Assembly (NCBI GenBank): GCA_938031175.1
Contig: CALHGZ010000009.1
Coordinates: forward strand, 124,001 to 188,000
DNA from: Candidatus Kapaibacterium sp.
Lineage (GTDB): Bacteria; Bacteroidota; Ignavibacteria; Kapaibacteriales; UBA2268
Direction of reading: 5' to 3'
DNA length: 64,000 nucleotides
Positions 26,054-35,445 of this stretch are shown piece after piece. Every line of letters begins with the position of its first letter. Within the stretch, counting starts at the first letter, position 1. Position numbers and translations under genes: made by a program. The notes beneath the pieces were generated by a model. The model made no database searches and was not told the origin of the DNA. It saw nothing but the letters and a program-made list of their open reading frames with translations.

Positions 26054-27115
26054 TTGGGTAAAGAAGCCACTGATTCGAAAGGAAGAAATAATCCCAAAAA
26101 AACTGGCACAAGGATGCAAAATATTGAGGGAAATATAAGCAAAGGCTTATCAAACAAGTCAGAGCAAAAGAAAAAGAATATCAGGAAATTGTCAATATCA
26201 GTTGTTGTACCATTCTATAATGAAGCAGAATCACTTTATGAATTAGCAATCCAGCTTGAAAACGAGTTGCAGAATAATTTTCATGGCAATTATGAGGTAA
26301 TATTTGTAGATGACGGTTCTACGGATAATTCTTTTGAGGTAGTGAAACAACTGAAATCAATGTATCCCAGATTTAAGTGCATAAGATTTAGACGCAATTT
26401 CGGAAAGTCAGCAGCATTAGCCGCAGGTTTCAAAGAAGCAAGAGGTGAATATGTAGTTACAATGGATGCTGATTTGCAGGATGATCCATCTGAAATAAAA
26501 AATTTGATAGCTAAATTAAAGGAGGGGTATGACCTAGTTTCCGGTTGGAAAAAGAAAAGATATGATCCTCTGAACAAAACCATCCCCTCAAAATTCTTCA
26601 ATTTCGTTACAAGATTTATGACTGGTGTTAAAATCCATGATTTCAACTGTGGATTAAAAGCTTATAGAAATGAAGTTGTCAAGTCATTGCAAATTTACGG
26701 CGAAATGCATAGATATATCCCAGCATTGGCTCATTGGGAAGGCTTCAAGGTAACTGAGCTACCCGTTCATCATCATCCCAGAAAATATGGCAGAACGAAA
26801 TTTGGATTTTCTCGGTATATTAAGGGCTTTTTGGATTTGTTGACTGTTCTTTTTACAACAAGGTATTTAAAAAGACCTTTGCACTTTTTTGGAACATTTG
26901 GAGTTTTGTTTGCAATTGTGGGTTTAGTTATAAATTTAGTTTTAACAATTGAATGGGCATTTGGTAAGACAGCATTGAGTAACAGACCACTTGCATTGCT
27001 GGGAATAGCATTAATAATAGTTGGTGTTCAATTCATATCACTTGGATTACTTGGCGAAATTATAGCAAAAAATTCAATTAAAGTTTCTACATACAAAATA
27101 AAAGAACGTTTGTAA
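26054..27115 (+). CDS. Family 2 glycosyltransferase, polyprenyl-phosphate sugar transferase type
   Basis: A GT2 enzyme of the DPM1/GtrB/ArnC type that transfers a sugar from a nucleotide donor to a lipid carrier at the inner membrane. The GT-A domain (about residues 47-275) has ISVVVPFYNEAESL, VDDGSTDNS, the DxD motif D138-A-D140 followed by LQDDP, and FNCGLKAYR. Two C-terminal transmembrane helices (about 281-302 and 315-340) anchor it. The N-terminal 45 residues are basic, low in complexity and unusual for the family. The start is given as TTG at 26054 because it has a GGAG site; the ATG at 26114 would remove 20 residues without touching the domain. It probably supplies sugars for envelope glycans. 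Confidence 0.9.
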   Translation: MGKEATDSKGRNNPKKTGTRMQNIEGNISKGLSNKSEQKKKNIRKLSISVVVPFYNEAESLYELAIQLENELQNNFHGNYEVIFVDDGSTDNSFEVVKQLKSMYPRFKCIRFRRNFGKSAALAAGFKEARGEYVVTMDADLQDDPSEIKNLIAKLKEGYDLVSGWKKKRYDPLNKTIPSKFFNFVTRFMTGVKIHDFNCGLKAYRNEVVKSLQIYGEMHRYIPALAHWEGFKVTELPVHHHPRKYGRTKFGFSRYIKGFLDLLTVLFTTRYLKRPLHFFGTFGVLFAIVGLVINLVLTIEWAFGKTALSNRPLALLGIALIIVGVQFISLGLLGEIIAKNSIKVSTYKIKERL

Positions 27116-27149
27116 TTAAGTTATTTGTTGCAAAAATATATACAGGAAA

Positions 27150-27893
27150 ATGAATAAATTATTAATTTTAATATTTACATTAGGCAGTTTGAATATGTAC
27201 ATTGCATATTCACAGTTTGAAAATAGATTTTTTATTGGTGCAGGATTGAGTTCAAATGAAATTGTTGGGAACGATTGGGGCAAGTTTCCAATCCTTGAAC
27301 GGGACACAAACAAACCAGGTATAATAGGAGGCGGTTTCACAAGTTCAAATCCTGGGTTTCAATTATTAATGACTTTTTGGTTTGATACATCGGGGATCTT
27401 CCGGATTCCTCTTGGAGTCGAGTATCATTATTATGAAGGTTTACAAAGAGTACCATATACACGCCATTATACATATTTTCTCAAGCATCGGCTTGATTTA
27501 TGGTCAATTAGCTTAGGGCTTGATTATGCTTTTTTGAATCTTGAGTTAGCCCAAACAAAGATTTATACTGGAATAGATTTTATTGTAAATATTTTCACAA
27601 ATAATCTTTATACAGCAAATTTAATTCATTCAACTGATCCCAATATAAGTGGAGAGACTTTACGTGCATCAAAATCAAATGCAGTAAGATTTGGAACAGG
27701 GTTTAAACTTGGATTTGAAGGGTTAATTGTCGAACCTTGGTATATAAATGCAAGCTGGTCATTGTCACTAATGAATTTATTAGGTAAAGATAACTCACGT
27801 GGTGAATTATTTACACCAAATATAGATATGGAAGGTAAGGAGAACAATTCATATAACTTCAACTTTAATTTTCTTGTGCAGTACAGATTATAA
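27150..27893 (+). CDS. Predicted outer-membrane or periplasmic beta-barrel protein
   Basis: A 247-residue protein with a signal peptide (about residues 2-22, ending near YSQF) and alternating hydrophobic strands rich in Tyr, Phe and Gly. Examples are FFIGAGLSS, GVEYHYYEG, LDLWSISLGLDYAF and WYINASWSLSLMNLL. It ends with an aromatic-rich strand, FNFNFLVQYRL, as in outer-membrane barrels. The length suggests eight to ten strands. No family is recognised. It sits between two glycosyltransferase genes in the same direction, 34 bases after one and 10 bases before the other. Confidence 0.7.
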   Translation: MNKLLILIFTLGSLNMYIAYSQFENRFFIGAGLSSNEIVGNDWGKFPILERDTNKPGIIGGGFTSSNPGFQLLMTFWFDTSGIFRIPLGVEYHYYEGLQRVPYTRHYTYFLKHRLDLWSISLGLDYAFLNLELAQTKIYTGIDFIVNIFTNNLYTANLIHSTDPNISGETLRASKSNAVRFGTGFKLGFEGLIVEPWYINASWSLSLMNLLGKDNSRGELFTPNIDMEGKENNSYNFNFNFLVQYRL

Positions 27894-27903
27894 GCCTTGT
27901 AAT

Positions 27904-28995
27904 ATGAATTATCCCATTTATTATCCTGATTGTCGACATTTTAGAGGTGATCTACCTTGTAAACCGCATAAAGAAAAGGGAATCCATTGTGAAAATTGTT
28001 CCGATTACATAAAAACTGATGGGAATGTATTGATTATTAAACTTGGTGCAGGCGGAGATGTTATTCGCACAACGCCATTATTGCATAGAATCAATAAAGA
28101 GTATCCAACGAAATTGATTTGGTGGCTTACAAATTTTCCCGACCTTGTGCCTAAAAAAGTGGATAAAATACTGGATTTTTCTCTTGAATCTTTGACAATC
28201 ATTAATGAGATAAATTTCGATTTAATCATTAATCTCGATAAAGATTACTATGCTTGTGCTTTAGCTAAAAGATTATCAGCAAAAGAAAAATTTGGGTATA
28301 CACTTAAAGATGGCAAACCAGCGCCTTTCAATCATCTTGCGGAATACAAATTTTTAACAGGTTTGTTTGATGATATTAGTAAAGCAAATACAAAATCTTA
28401 TTTAGATGAGATATTCGAAATTTGCGGCTGGAAGTTTTCTGGAGAAGAATATATAATTGACTTTGAAAATTATGATTGGAAAATAGCTAATAATGGCAAG
28501 CGAATAGTTGGATTAAATACTGGTTGTGGTTCACGTTGGAGTACGCGTCTTTGGAAAAATGAATATTGGATAGAATTAGCAGAAATGCTTAAAAGTGATG
28601 GATATTATCCGATCCTATTGGGTGGCGAACCTGAACATGATAAAAATTTAACGATTTCCCGCGAGTCAGGTATTTTTTATCCGGGGCATTTCTCACTTAG
28701 CGAGTTTATTTCGCTTGTAAATCAATGTGAACTGATTGTAACTGCTGTAACTATGACTTTGCATATTGCAATTGCTTTGAAAAAACCTGTGGTATTAATG
28801 AATAATATTTTTAACAAAAATGAATTCGAATTATATGGTAGAGGCGTTATTGTAGAACCCGAAAAACAATGTCAATGCTATTTTTCGCCAATTTGCCATA
28901 ATGAAAGGTATTTTTGTATGGATACTTTATACCCGGAAAAAGTGTTCGAAGCAGTAAAATCATTGTTAAACTATGCATATTCATTAAATGAGTGA
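27904..28995 (+). CDS. Family 9 glycosyltransferase (heptosyltransferase-like) with N-terminal cysteine motif
   Basis: A GT9 enzyme (ADP-heptose:LPS heptosyltransferase superfamily) of 363 residues. The first Rossmann domain opens with VLIIKLGAGGDVIRTTPLL (about residues 48-66). The C-terminal domain has GLNTGCGSRWSTRLWKNEYW, YPILLGGEPEHD and the TAVTMTLHIAIALKKPVV donor-binding stretch. In front is a cysteine motif, C10-x8-C19-x9-C29-xx-C32 (DCRHFRGDLPCKPHK), and near the C-terminus lies another (KQCQCYFSPIC). These are known in a subset of GT9 proteins but have no assigned role; metal or Fe-S binding is possible. The start is the ATG at 27904. The end overlaps the next gene by 8 bases. Confidence 0.85.
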   Translation: MNYPIYYPDCRHFRGDLPCKPHKEKGIHCENCSDYIKTDGNVLIIKLGAGGDVIRTTPLLHRINKEYPTKLIWWLTNFPDLVPKKVDKILDFSLESLTIINEINFDLIINLDKDYYACALAKRLSAKEKFGYTLKDGKPAPFNHLAEYKFLTGLFDDISKANTKSYLDEIFEICGWKFSGEEYIIDFENYDWKIANNGKRIVGLNTGCGSRWSTRLWKNEYWIELAEMLKSDGYYPILLGGEPEHDKNLTISRESGIFYPGHFSLSEFISLVNQCELIVTAVTMTLHIAIALKKPVVLMNNIFNKNEFELYGRGVIVEPEKQCQCYFSPICHNERYFCMDTLYPEKVFEAVKSLLNYAYSLNE

Positions 28996-30409
28996 AATAA
29001 AATTACATCAAAGGTTGACACTCGAAATTGAAAAATCAGCATTCGAAGGTAAGTCTATTGCGCGTAAGGATGGTTATGTAATATTTGTAATGGGAGCAGT
29101 GCCCGGTGATACTGCAGAAGTTGAAATTGTAAAAAAAAAGAAGAATTACTCAATTGCAAAGGTTAATAACATTATCAAAAAATCGGAATCAAGAACAGAA
29201 CCGGAGTGTAAATATTTTGGTGTTTGTGGAGGTTGCAATTGGCAAAATTTAAGTTATCAAAAGCAATTGGAATATAAAAGAGATCAAATTATTGATGTTT
29301 TTACAAAGATTGCACGAATTGAACAAATTATGGTTTTGGCAACACTTCCATCCCCTAAAATTTATAGATATAGGAATAAGGTTGAATTTTCTTTTGGATC
29401 ATCACGTTGGCTAACAATTAATGAGATACAATCTAATGCTGAAATTAAAAATAAAAACTTTGCTCTTGGATTTCATATACCCGAAAGATACGATAAAGTC
29501 CTGAATATAGATAGTTGTCTTCTACAATCGGAGGTAGGGGATAAAATTCTCAATACTATATATCATAAGGCACTTGAGTATGGATGCAAATCATACAACA
29601 GTCGGGATGATAGTGGTTTCCTGAAGAATTTAGTGATTCGAACATCACTTAATGGTGGGTTAATTGTGAATCTAATTACAGCTTCGGTCAGGGAAAGAAA
29701 TGAGATAAATTTTTTGAATTGGTACATGGAATCATTCACAAAAATGTATAATGGAGATACAACGATAGTACATTCGATAAATAACAGTTCTTCACCTGTA
29801 GCTTTTAGAGAAATTGTCTTTAGCTACGGTGCTGGTTATATTACGGAAAAGATTTGTGATTTAATATTTAAAATTTCTCCATATTCTTTTTTTCAAACTA
29901 ATTCATATCAACTGAATAATTTTATTGATAAAATTATAGATTTATCTCAATTATCAGAAGATTTAATAGTATGGGATTTTTATTGTGGAGTAGGTTCAAT
30001 TACTTTACCGATATCACAGCGGGTATCAAAAGTTTATGGATTTGAGCTTTCATCAAGTGCAATAGAAGATGCAAATATTAATGCAAGAATAAATAATATA
30101 AAAAATGTTGAGTTTCATAAGATAGATTTAAATTCAAAGAGGTTGTCAAGCTATTTGAATGAATTTCCCCGACCAGATATTTTGATACTTGACCCACCCC
30201 GCTCTGGTTTACATAAAAATACGATTAATACAATTTTACAGATTCTTCCAGAAGAGATAATCTATGTAAGTTGCAATCCTGCAACTCAGGCAAGGGATTG
30301 TTCTTTATTACTCGAAAATTATAATATTGATTTAATTCGTCCAATAGATATGTTCCCTCATACATATCATATTGAATCATTAGCCTTGTTAACAAGAAAA
30401 AATGATTAA
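28988..30409 (+). CDS. rlmD: 23S rRNA (uracil-5-)-methyltransferase RlmD-like
   Basis: A SAM-dependent m5U methyltransferase of the TrmA/RlmC/RlmD family, 473 residues. An N-terminal TRAM domain (about 1-65) is followed by the Fe-S cluster cysteines C74, C80, C83 and C177 (ECKYFGVCGGC and IDSC). The Rossmann methyltransferase has motif I DFYCGVGSITLPI, then LILDPPRSGLH, and the catalytic Cys in YVSCNPATQARD. This architecture is RlmD-like, but the exact target uridine cannot be assigned from sequence, as paralogues in this phylum differ. Overlaps of 8 bases at both ends with its neighbours point to tight co-expression with the glycosyltransferase and queE. Confidence 0.9.
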   Translation: MSEIKLHQRLTLEIEKSAFEGKSIARKDGYVIFVMGAVPGDTAEVEIVKKKKNYSIAKVNNIIKKSESRTEPECKYFGVCGGCNWQNLSYQKQLEYKRDQIIDVFTKIARIEQIMVLATLPSPKIYRYRNKVEFSFGSSRWLTINEIQSNAEIKNKNFALGFHIPERYDKVLNIDSCLLQSEVGDKILNTIYHKALEYGCKSYNSRDDSGFLKNLVIRTSLNGGLIVNLITASVRERNEINFLNWYMESFTKMYNGDTTIVHSINNSSSPVAFREIVFSYGAGYITEKICDLIFKISPYSFFQTNSYQLNNFIDKIIDLSQLSEDLIVWDFYCGVGSITLPISQRVSKVYGFELSSSAIEDANINARINNIKNVEFHKIDLNSKRLSSYLNEFPRPDILILDPPRSGLHKNTINTILQILPEEIIYVSCNPATQARDCSLLLENYNIDLIRPIDMFPHTYHIESLALLTRKND

Positions 30410-31085
30410 ACACCCTAATGAAATAAGCAAATTAGAATTAAATGTATCTGAAATATATATTTCAATACAGGGCGAAGGTTTACGGAGTGGCGAATTATGC
30501 ACTTTCATTAGGTTACATGGGTGCATGCTACGATGCGTTTGGTGCGATACACCTTATGCACTGGATGTAAAAAAAGGGGGAATTAAGATGAATGCCGGAG
30601 AGATTTTAGAAAAAGTAGAAACATTGAATTGTTCTTTTATCGAATTCACTGGTGGTGAACCACTAATGCAAGCTAATGTTATCCCTTTGATGTCATATTT
30701 TTGTGATTTAGGATATATTGTTGCTATTGAAACTAATGGTCATTGTGATATAAGTAAATTAGATAAGCGAATAATAAAAATAATGGACATAAAATGTCCC
30801 GATTCGAAAATGTCGAAATTCAACAATTATGAAAATATCCAATATTTAACAGAACAAGATGAAATTAAATTTGTGATTAACAGCAGAGCTGATTTTGATT
30901 GGGCTAAGTCAATTTTAGAAAAATATGAACTCAATAAACGTGTCGGAGCTGTATTATTCTCACCTGTATTTGGTCAAATTGACTTAAAAGAATTTGCCCG
31001 GTGGATAATTGAGGAAAGATTACCTGTTAGGTTGCAACTTCAATTACATAAATTTATCTGGGGTGCTGATGTACGGGGTGTATAA
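30402..31085 (+). CDS. queE: 7-carboxy-7-deazaguanine synthase
   Basis: A radical SAM enzyme that converts 6-carboxy-tetrahydropterin to 7-carboxy-7-deazaguanine in queuosine synthesis. The N-terminal segment SIQGEGLRSGELCTFIRLHG is diagnostic for QueE. The cluster motif CxxxCxxC is at C41, C45 and C48, followed by the SAM-binding FTGGEPL. The C-terminal QLQLHKFIWG also fits. The 227 residues are normal. No queC, queD or queF is in the window. It overlaps the methyltransferase gene by 8 bases, so both RNA-modification genes are in one unit. Confidence 0.95.
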   Translation: MIKHPNEISKLELNVSEIYISIQGEGLRSGELCTFIRLHGCMLRCVWCDTPYALDVKKGGIKMNAGEILEKVETLNCSFIEFTGGEPLMQANVIPLMSYFCDLGYIVAIETNGHCDISKLDKRIIKIMDIKCPDSKMSKFNNYENIQYLTEQDEIKFVINSRADFDWAKSILEKYELNKRVGAVLFSPVFGQIDLKEFARWIIEERLPVRLQLQLHKFIWGADVRGV

Positions 31086-31130
31086 TTATTTATATTTGCT
31101 GAATCATAAAAATATTAACTGAAAATTATT

Positions 31131-33200
31131 ATGAAATCAGTAGTAAATATTAAAGATAAACTTGAGTTGCTTAATGATGGACTTCTTAAATTAAACAGTG
31201 GACATGGAACGATCATTTGTATTAATGGTGATACAGGCTATGGCAAGTCATTCTTGATTGAATCATTTAATAGATTTGTCAAAGAGAAGCCAGGATTATA
31301 CCAAAGCGTATTAGTCGAAAATCAATCTCCGATTGGTAAATTTGATGTCAGCTTGATCCAACCAATGCTTCCCTTCTCGAGAGCATTGCAAAAACTTTTT
31401 AGTGGTGAAGAGGCAACGCCAGAAAAAAAATTAGCTAAAAACATTTTTATGACTACATTAGCATCTATGCCAATAGTAGGCGATGTATTTTATTTTGTTA
31501 AAGAAACTGCAAAGGATTGGCGGCAGTACAAAAAAGAAAAGACAAGCGAAAAAATTATCAAGGTTAGCAGTGCTGTTCAAGATTATTACGACACATTGCT
31601 TGCTATAACTGACAAAAAACCTCTTGTACTGTTGTTTGATGATTTTCACTGGAGTGATGCACAGTCGGTTGAATTAATTTCATATATAGCTCAAAATATT
31701 GACAATATTGCAATACTTATTGCTTTTACTTATCGCGAGAATTTACTACAAAGCCGTGCATATCCATTATTGAAATTTATTGATAATTTCGTAGGCAAGT
31801 ACCCATCAATTTGGAAAATAGAGCTTGAGCCTTTAAACAAGCCAAGTATAAGAGAACTATGTAGAATTTACCTGCCAAAATATGAAATAAATCAGACTTT
31901 CGAAGATTGGCTTTTTGATAAGTCAATGGGTGTTCCTTCGGTTGTTACGGAGTATTTAAAATATTTTGCTATTAACAATCCGTTTAATATTGATGGGACT
32001 CTCAAAAGCGAATTATTAAATCAACTTGAATTATTTGATAGTTCAGTTAGTTCTGTTTTCGCACAACTTTTAGATAGATTGTCTGAAGAGGAAAAGAATA
32101 TATTATCTGTTTGCAGTGCAGAAGGTAAAGAATTTACTGCATTAGTAGTATCAAAATTGCTGAATACAGATGTTTTAACAACTATTAAGAAATTACGCAG
32201 TATCCAGAATCGCACAGGGATAATTAAAAGTTTAGGTGCACAAATGAGATATGGGATCAAAACTACGACTTATACATTTACACAGGCATTTTACCATTCG
32301 TTTTTCGCAAAAAAACTTGAATACGAGGAATACGTTGCATTACATAGTCAAATTGCAAATATATTACAAGAGCAATTCAATAATGCTGAATCTGACGAGG
32401 TACGTGAGGAAATCGCTCCCTATATCGCTGCACATTCGGCAGAATCAGGTGATGATGAATCGGCAAGGAAAATGATGCTTTTGACCGCACAATTAGCCGG
32501 TAAATACGGTAGTTCTGAAATTGTTAGAGAAGTGTATAATGATTATATTAGTTTGAAGCAAGGAAAAGCTGAAGATAATGGCAATTTAGAAGGTATTGAC
32601 TCAGATGAATTGGCTTTTCAAAGTCTTTTTAATTTGTCAAGTAATTATAGTGGTGGAATAAACGATACCCCGAATGATTCAGATGATTCAGTAAAGTTTA
32701 ATTATGTTGATTTCATTACATTAAGGAAAGCAATAATTCATGATTTTAATTCGGGAGAGCTTCAATCAGTTTACAACCTTGCTACACTTTATATTAACAA
32801 TCAGAATTTACAGTTCAGTACTACTGAATTACTGCAATTGTATTGTTTTGCAATCCGGTCAGCAGTGGAGTTAAATAATCTAAGTGCTGCTGAAGATCTT
32901 TACAATTCCGCTAAAGAAATTTATGAGCAAAACCAAGATGAGATTAGTTCTTGTCTTTTTTTAAATACAGCAGCTCTTTTGCATTATAAAAAGGGTAGAA
33001 ACACAGAAGCATTAAAATCACTTGAAGAAGCAGCAAAATTATTGATAAACCTTCCGAGCGAATTGAAATTGTTAACAATAGCCAATCTTGGTTTAATTTT
33101 AAAAGAAAGTTCTCCAGCAATGGCAGAAAAATATATAAAAGCAGCTCGTAAATTAAGTAGTGCTATAGAATTTGATGAATTCTCGAAATTTTTGAATTAG
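31131..33200 (+). CDS. AAA/ORC-type ATPase with C-terminal TPR-like repeats
   Basis: A 689-residue cytoplasmic protein. An AAA_16-type ATPase domain opens with Walker A GDTGYGKS at residues 33-40, with Walker B PLVLLFDDFHWSD at about 163-175. It also has the arrangement of a STAND-like ATPase (the next helical region has a LSEEEKNILSVCSAEG winged-helix-like start, about 318-340). The C-terminal 280 residues are helical and TPR-like (LLQLYCFAIRSAVELNNLSAAEDLY, then LNTAALLHYKKGRNTEALKSLEEA). STAND ATPases of this design often carry an effector domain; none is visible here, so the output is unknown. It is separated from queE by 45 bases and faces the TonB-like gene with 5 bases between stops. 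Confidence 0.8.
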   Translation: MKSVVNIKDKLELLNDGLLKLNSGHGTIICINGDTGYGKSFLIESFNRFVKEKPGLYQSVLVENQSPIGKFDVSLIQPMLPFSRALQKLFSGEEATPEKKLAKNIFMTTLASMPIVGDVFYFVKETAKDWRQYKKEKTSEKIIKVSSAVQDYYDTLLAITDKKPLVLLFDDFHWSDAQSVELISYIAQNIDNIAILIAFTYRENLLQSRAYPLLKFIDNFVGKYPSIWKIELEPLNKPSIRELCRIYLPKYEINQTFEDWLFDKSMGVPSVVTEYLKYFAINNPFNIDGTLKSELLNQLELFDSSVSSVFAQLLDRLSEEEKNILSVCSAEGKEFTALVVSKLLNTDVLTTIKKLRSIQNRTGIIKSLGAQMRYGIKTTTYTFTQAFYHSFFAKKLEYEEYVALHSQIANILQEQFNNAESDEVREEIAPYIAAHSAESGDDESARKMMLLTAQLAGKYGSSEIVREVYNDYISLKQGKAEDNGNLEGIDSDELAFQSLFNLSSNYSGGINDTPNDSDDSVKFNYVDFITLRKAIIHDFNSGELQSVYNLATLYINNQNLQFSTTELLQLYCFAIRSAVELNNLSAAEDLYNSAKEIYEQNQDEISSCLFLNTAALLHYKKGRNTEALKSLEEAAKLLINLPSELKLLTIANLGLILKESSPAMAEKYIKAARKLSSAIEFDEFSKFLN

Positions 33201-33205
33201 TTGCT

Positions 33206-33979
33206 CTATCTGAGCATGAAATTAAGTGGAATAATTCCGACCATAATAATATCTTCTTTTAGAGGATTGAATCGCCATTGCTTCAAAGCTTCTATAGCTG
33301 CCCTTTCCAGCCGTGGGTCAGCTTTTTGCATGGGCATAACCATTCCGACTGTGCCATCGGGGAGCACAGTGAATTTCATCTTGATTTGTGCTGATGTATT
33401 GACGCCTTCAGGGAATTCAGGAATTTTTTTATAAAGTACGGTTCGATTTCCTCCCCCGCCCCATTCAATATCACCAAAACCGGACCCCTTGCCACGGCCA
33501 AATCCCCTATCGCCCAATCCAGTTCCACTTTCTGAACCATCTGGTGAACCTATATTTTTTGAATCACTACCGCTTGCTGTGGTATTACTTTTTTGATCCG
33601 AAGTTAGTTGATTTACCGGTTTTATATTTGAGGTTAATTCTGAGCTTTCTGGAGCAATACCAGGTTTTGTAAGTGAAGCAATTTTGGCATCTTCTAAATC
33701 AGATCTTGGTTTTTGTCCTTTATGAATAGTTCCTTCAGGTGTTAAGTTACCTTTGCTCATACCTGTACCGTCTCCATCACCAAAATTGAGCAAAGTAATT
33801 GGTACAGTATTTATTGGTATAACGCGTGGATTAGCGGGAGTTAATTCAATAAATGGTGCAAGTAAAAGAGCAAGGAAACATAATGTTAGGGATATACCGA
33901 ATCCCCGGGCTGTATTGGTTTCCCAAGGTATTTTGATATTTACTGTCTTTTGAGTGTCATATCTTGATTGAAAAGACAT
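33206..33979 (-). CDS. TonB-like protein with C-terminal TonB domain
   Basis: A 257-residue TonB-family energy-transducer-like protein. A short cytoplasmic N-terminus is followed by one transmembrane helix (about 27-45), a long Ser/Gly-rich periplasmic linker, and a C-terminal TonB domain (about 195-257, VNTSAQIKMKFTVLPDGTV then AAIEALKQWRFNP). The linker ends in an unusually glycine-rich stretch (GDRGFGRGKGSGFGDIEWGGGGN). It is the last gene of the envelope module with the SPOR, barrel and TPR proteins. No exbB or exbD is in the window, so any energisation must come from elsewhere. The start is the ATG at 33979, preceded by a G-rich site; the ATG at 34033 would overlap the previous gene by 38 bases. 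Confidence 0.85.
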   Translation of the reverse strand: MSFQSRYDTQKTVNIKIPWETNTARGFGISLTLCFLALLLAPFIELTPANPRVIPINTVPITLLNFGDGDGTGMSKGNLTPEGTIHKGQKPRSDLEDAKIASLTKPGIAPESSELTSNIKPVNQLTSDQKSNTTASGSDSKNIGSPDGSESGTGLGDRGFGRGKGSGFGDIEWGGGGNRTVLYKKIPEFPEGVNTSAQIKMKFTVLPDGTVGMVMPMQKADPRLERAAIEALKQWRFNPLKEDIIMVGIIPLNFMLR

Positions 33980-33995
33980 TTTATCCCCCCCGGAA

Positions 33996-35435
33996 TTATT
34001 GTACTCTATCAATCCAACTTTGAGCAAAACCATATCTCAAAGCCATTGAACGAGCTTCTTCACGTGTATTAAAGTTACCAAATCTGACTCTGTACCAGAT
34101 TCGGTCTCTGATTTTTTGCGTCGATATGAAAGCATTCTCTATATTCATAGCTTTTAGTCTTTCGAGCCATTCTTCTGCATCTTCTTTCGATGGAGATGCA
34201 TAAACCTGTATAGTGTAAATTTCTGTTTTAGTTTGTTGTAATGGTACAACTGGTTTATCTATTGGTTTATACGCATAATCGGGCTTTTTAGTTTCAATTC
34301 TTTCTTTTCTTGGTTTTTCTGTTGTTGCAATTTTTTCTGATACTTTTTCTTTTGGTTTTTGGGAAATGATGGTTTTAGCAGTATCAGATTTTTTGATTAT
34401 AGTATCTTGTTTCACTTCAGGTTTGGTTAGGGCTGTTTTTAAAGTGTCACTAATTGTTGATTCAGTTCTTGTGCTCGTTATTTTAGGAGTGTCTAACTTT
34501 TTAGTTGTTGAAATCAATGTATCAGTTGTAAGCCTAAATAAATAAAAATCGCTATTTTCATCAAATAAGAAGATATATGATAATGAGCCGATAATGATTA
34601 ATGAAAGAGCAGCAACTGCTGGTATAATTAACAATTTCCAAGGTATTGGTTTTCTCCGTTTTTTCTCTTTTATTTCACCGGAATCGTCTGGTTTAACCGC
34701 AGGTTTTTTTGTTGGTTTGGTTATATCCATAATCGGAGGCGGTTCATTGTTGTTTTCAAGAGTTTCGAATGCTTCTTCTTTTGGGAAATATGTACTCGGA
34801 CGGTCGGCATCAATTTCTGAAATATTGATTATTTCGAATTCTTTTTCAGAGTCAATATCGGGTAATTCAAGTGGTTGTTCATCTGATATTTCATCCTCTT
34901 GGGTTTCAACGATCTGTTTTGATTTACTTTTTTCTAATTCTTTTTGTATTAATGCTTTTAATTCATCGTCAACAGCGATTGCTGCATCTTCTTCTGATTT
35001 GATACCAGCAATTGAATTTTCAGAAGCTTCTATGTTGGAATTATTGATTTCTTGGTCTGAATTCTCAGAATTTTCAGCAATTATTTCTGGACTTTCTATT
35101 ATTTCATCTTCATAGAGTTCAAAGTCTTTAATTATGGGTTCATCGACGATAAAAGCTTGAGTTACTTCTTCGGGTTGGCTAATCTTTTCAGCTAGTAAAT
35201 CTCCGGGTGATTCTTCTGATGAATCAATAAGTTGTTTGGATTCGTAATCATTAGTTGATTCTTGTGATTTATCTGTCGTTAGGTCGTCAATTTCAGAATA
35301 ATTTTCAGGGAATCGAATTTCACCGGGATAATTATCCATCTTTTCAAGCTGGAAGGAATCGTCATCAGGGGATCCTGGAGTGAATCCTGATTTTATTTCT
35401 TCATCCCGAAGTTTTTCATCCGCGAATACAGCCAT
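33996..35435 (-). CDS. SPOR-domain inner-membrane protein
   Basis: A 479-residue protein with a very acidic cytoplasmic region (residues 1 to about 255, rich in Glu, Asp and Ser), a basic stop-transfer segment (KKRRKPIPWK), and one transmembrane helix (about 270-292). A Lys/Thr/Pro-rich periplasmic linker and a C-terminal SPOR domain (about 402-479: IYTIQVYASPSKEDAEEW, then WYRVRFGNFNTREEA) follow. SPOR domains bind glycan strands stripped of stem peptides, often at division sites. The protein links the cytoplasm to peptidoglycan. It sits between a beta-barrel gene and a TonB-like gene, with 10 and 16 bases to its neighbours, fitting a single trans-envelope unit. Confidence 0.9.
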   Translation of the reverse strand: MAVFADEKLRDEEIKSGFTPGSPDDDSFQLEKMDNYPGEIRFPENYSEIDDLTTDKSQESTNDYESKQLIDSSEESPGDLLAEKISQPEEVTQAFIVDEPIIKDFELYEDEIIESPEIIAENSENSDQEINNSNIEASENSIAGIKSEEDAAIAVDDELKALIQKELEKSKSKQIVETQEDEISDEQPLELPDIDSEKEFEIINISEIDADRPSTYFPKEEAFETLENNNEPPPIMDITKPTKKPAVKPDDSGEIKEKKRRKPIPWKLLIIPAVAALSLIIIGSLSYIFLFDENSDFYLFRLTTDTLISTTKKLDTPKITSTRTESTISDTLKTALTKPEVKQDTIIKKSDTAKTIISQKPKEKVSEKIATTEKPRKERIETKKPDYAYKPIDKPVVPLQQTKTEIYTIQVYASPSKEDAEEWLERLKAMNIENAFISTQKIRDRIWYRVRFGNFNTREEARSMALRYGFAQSWIDRVQ

Positions 35436-35445
35436 GTTTTAGAAT

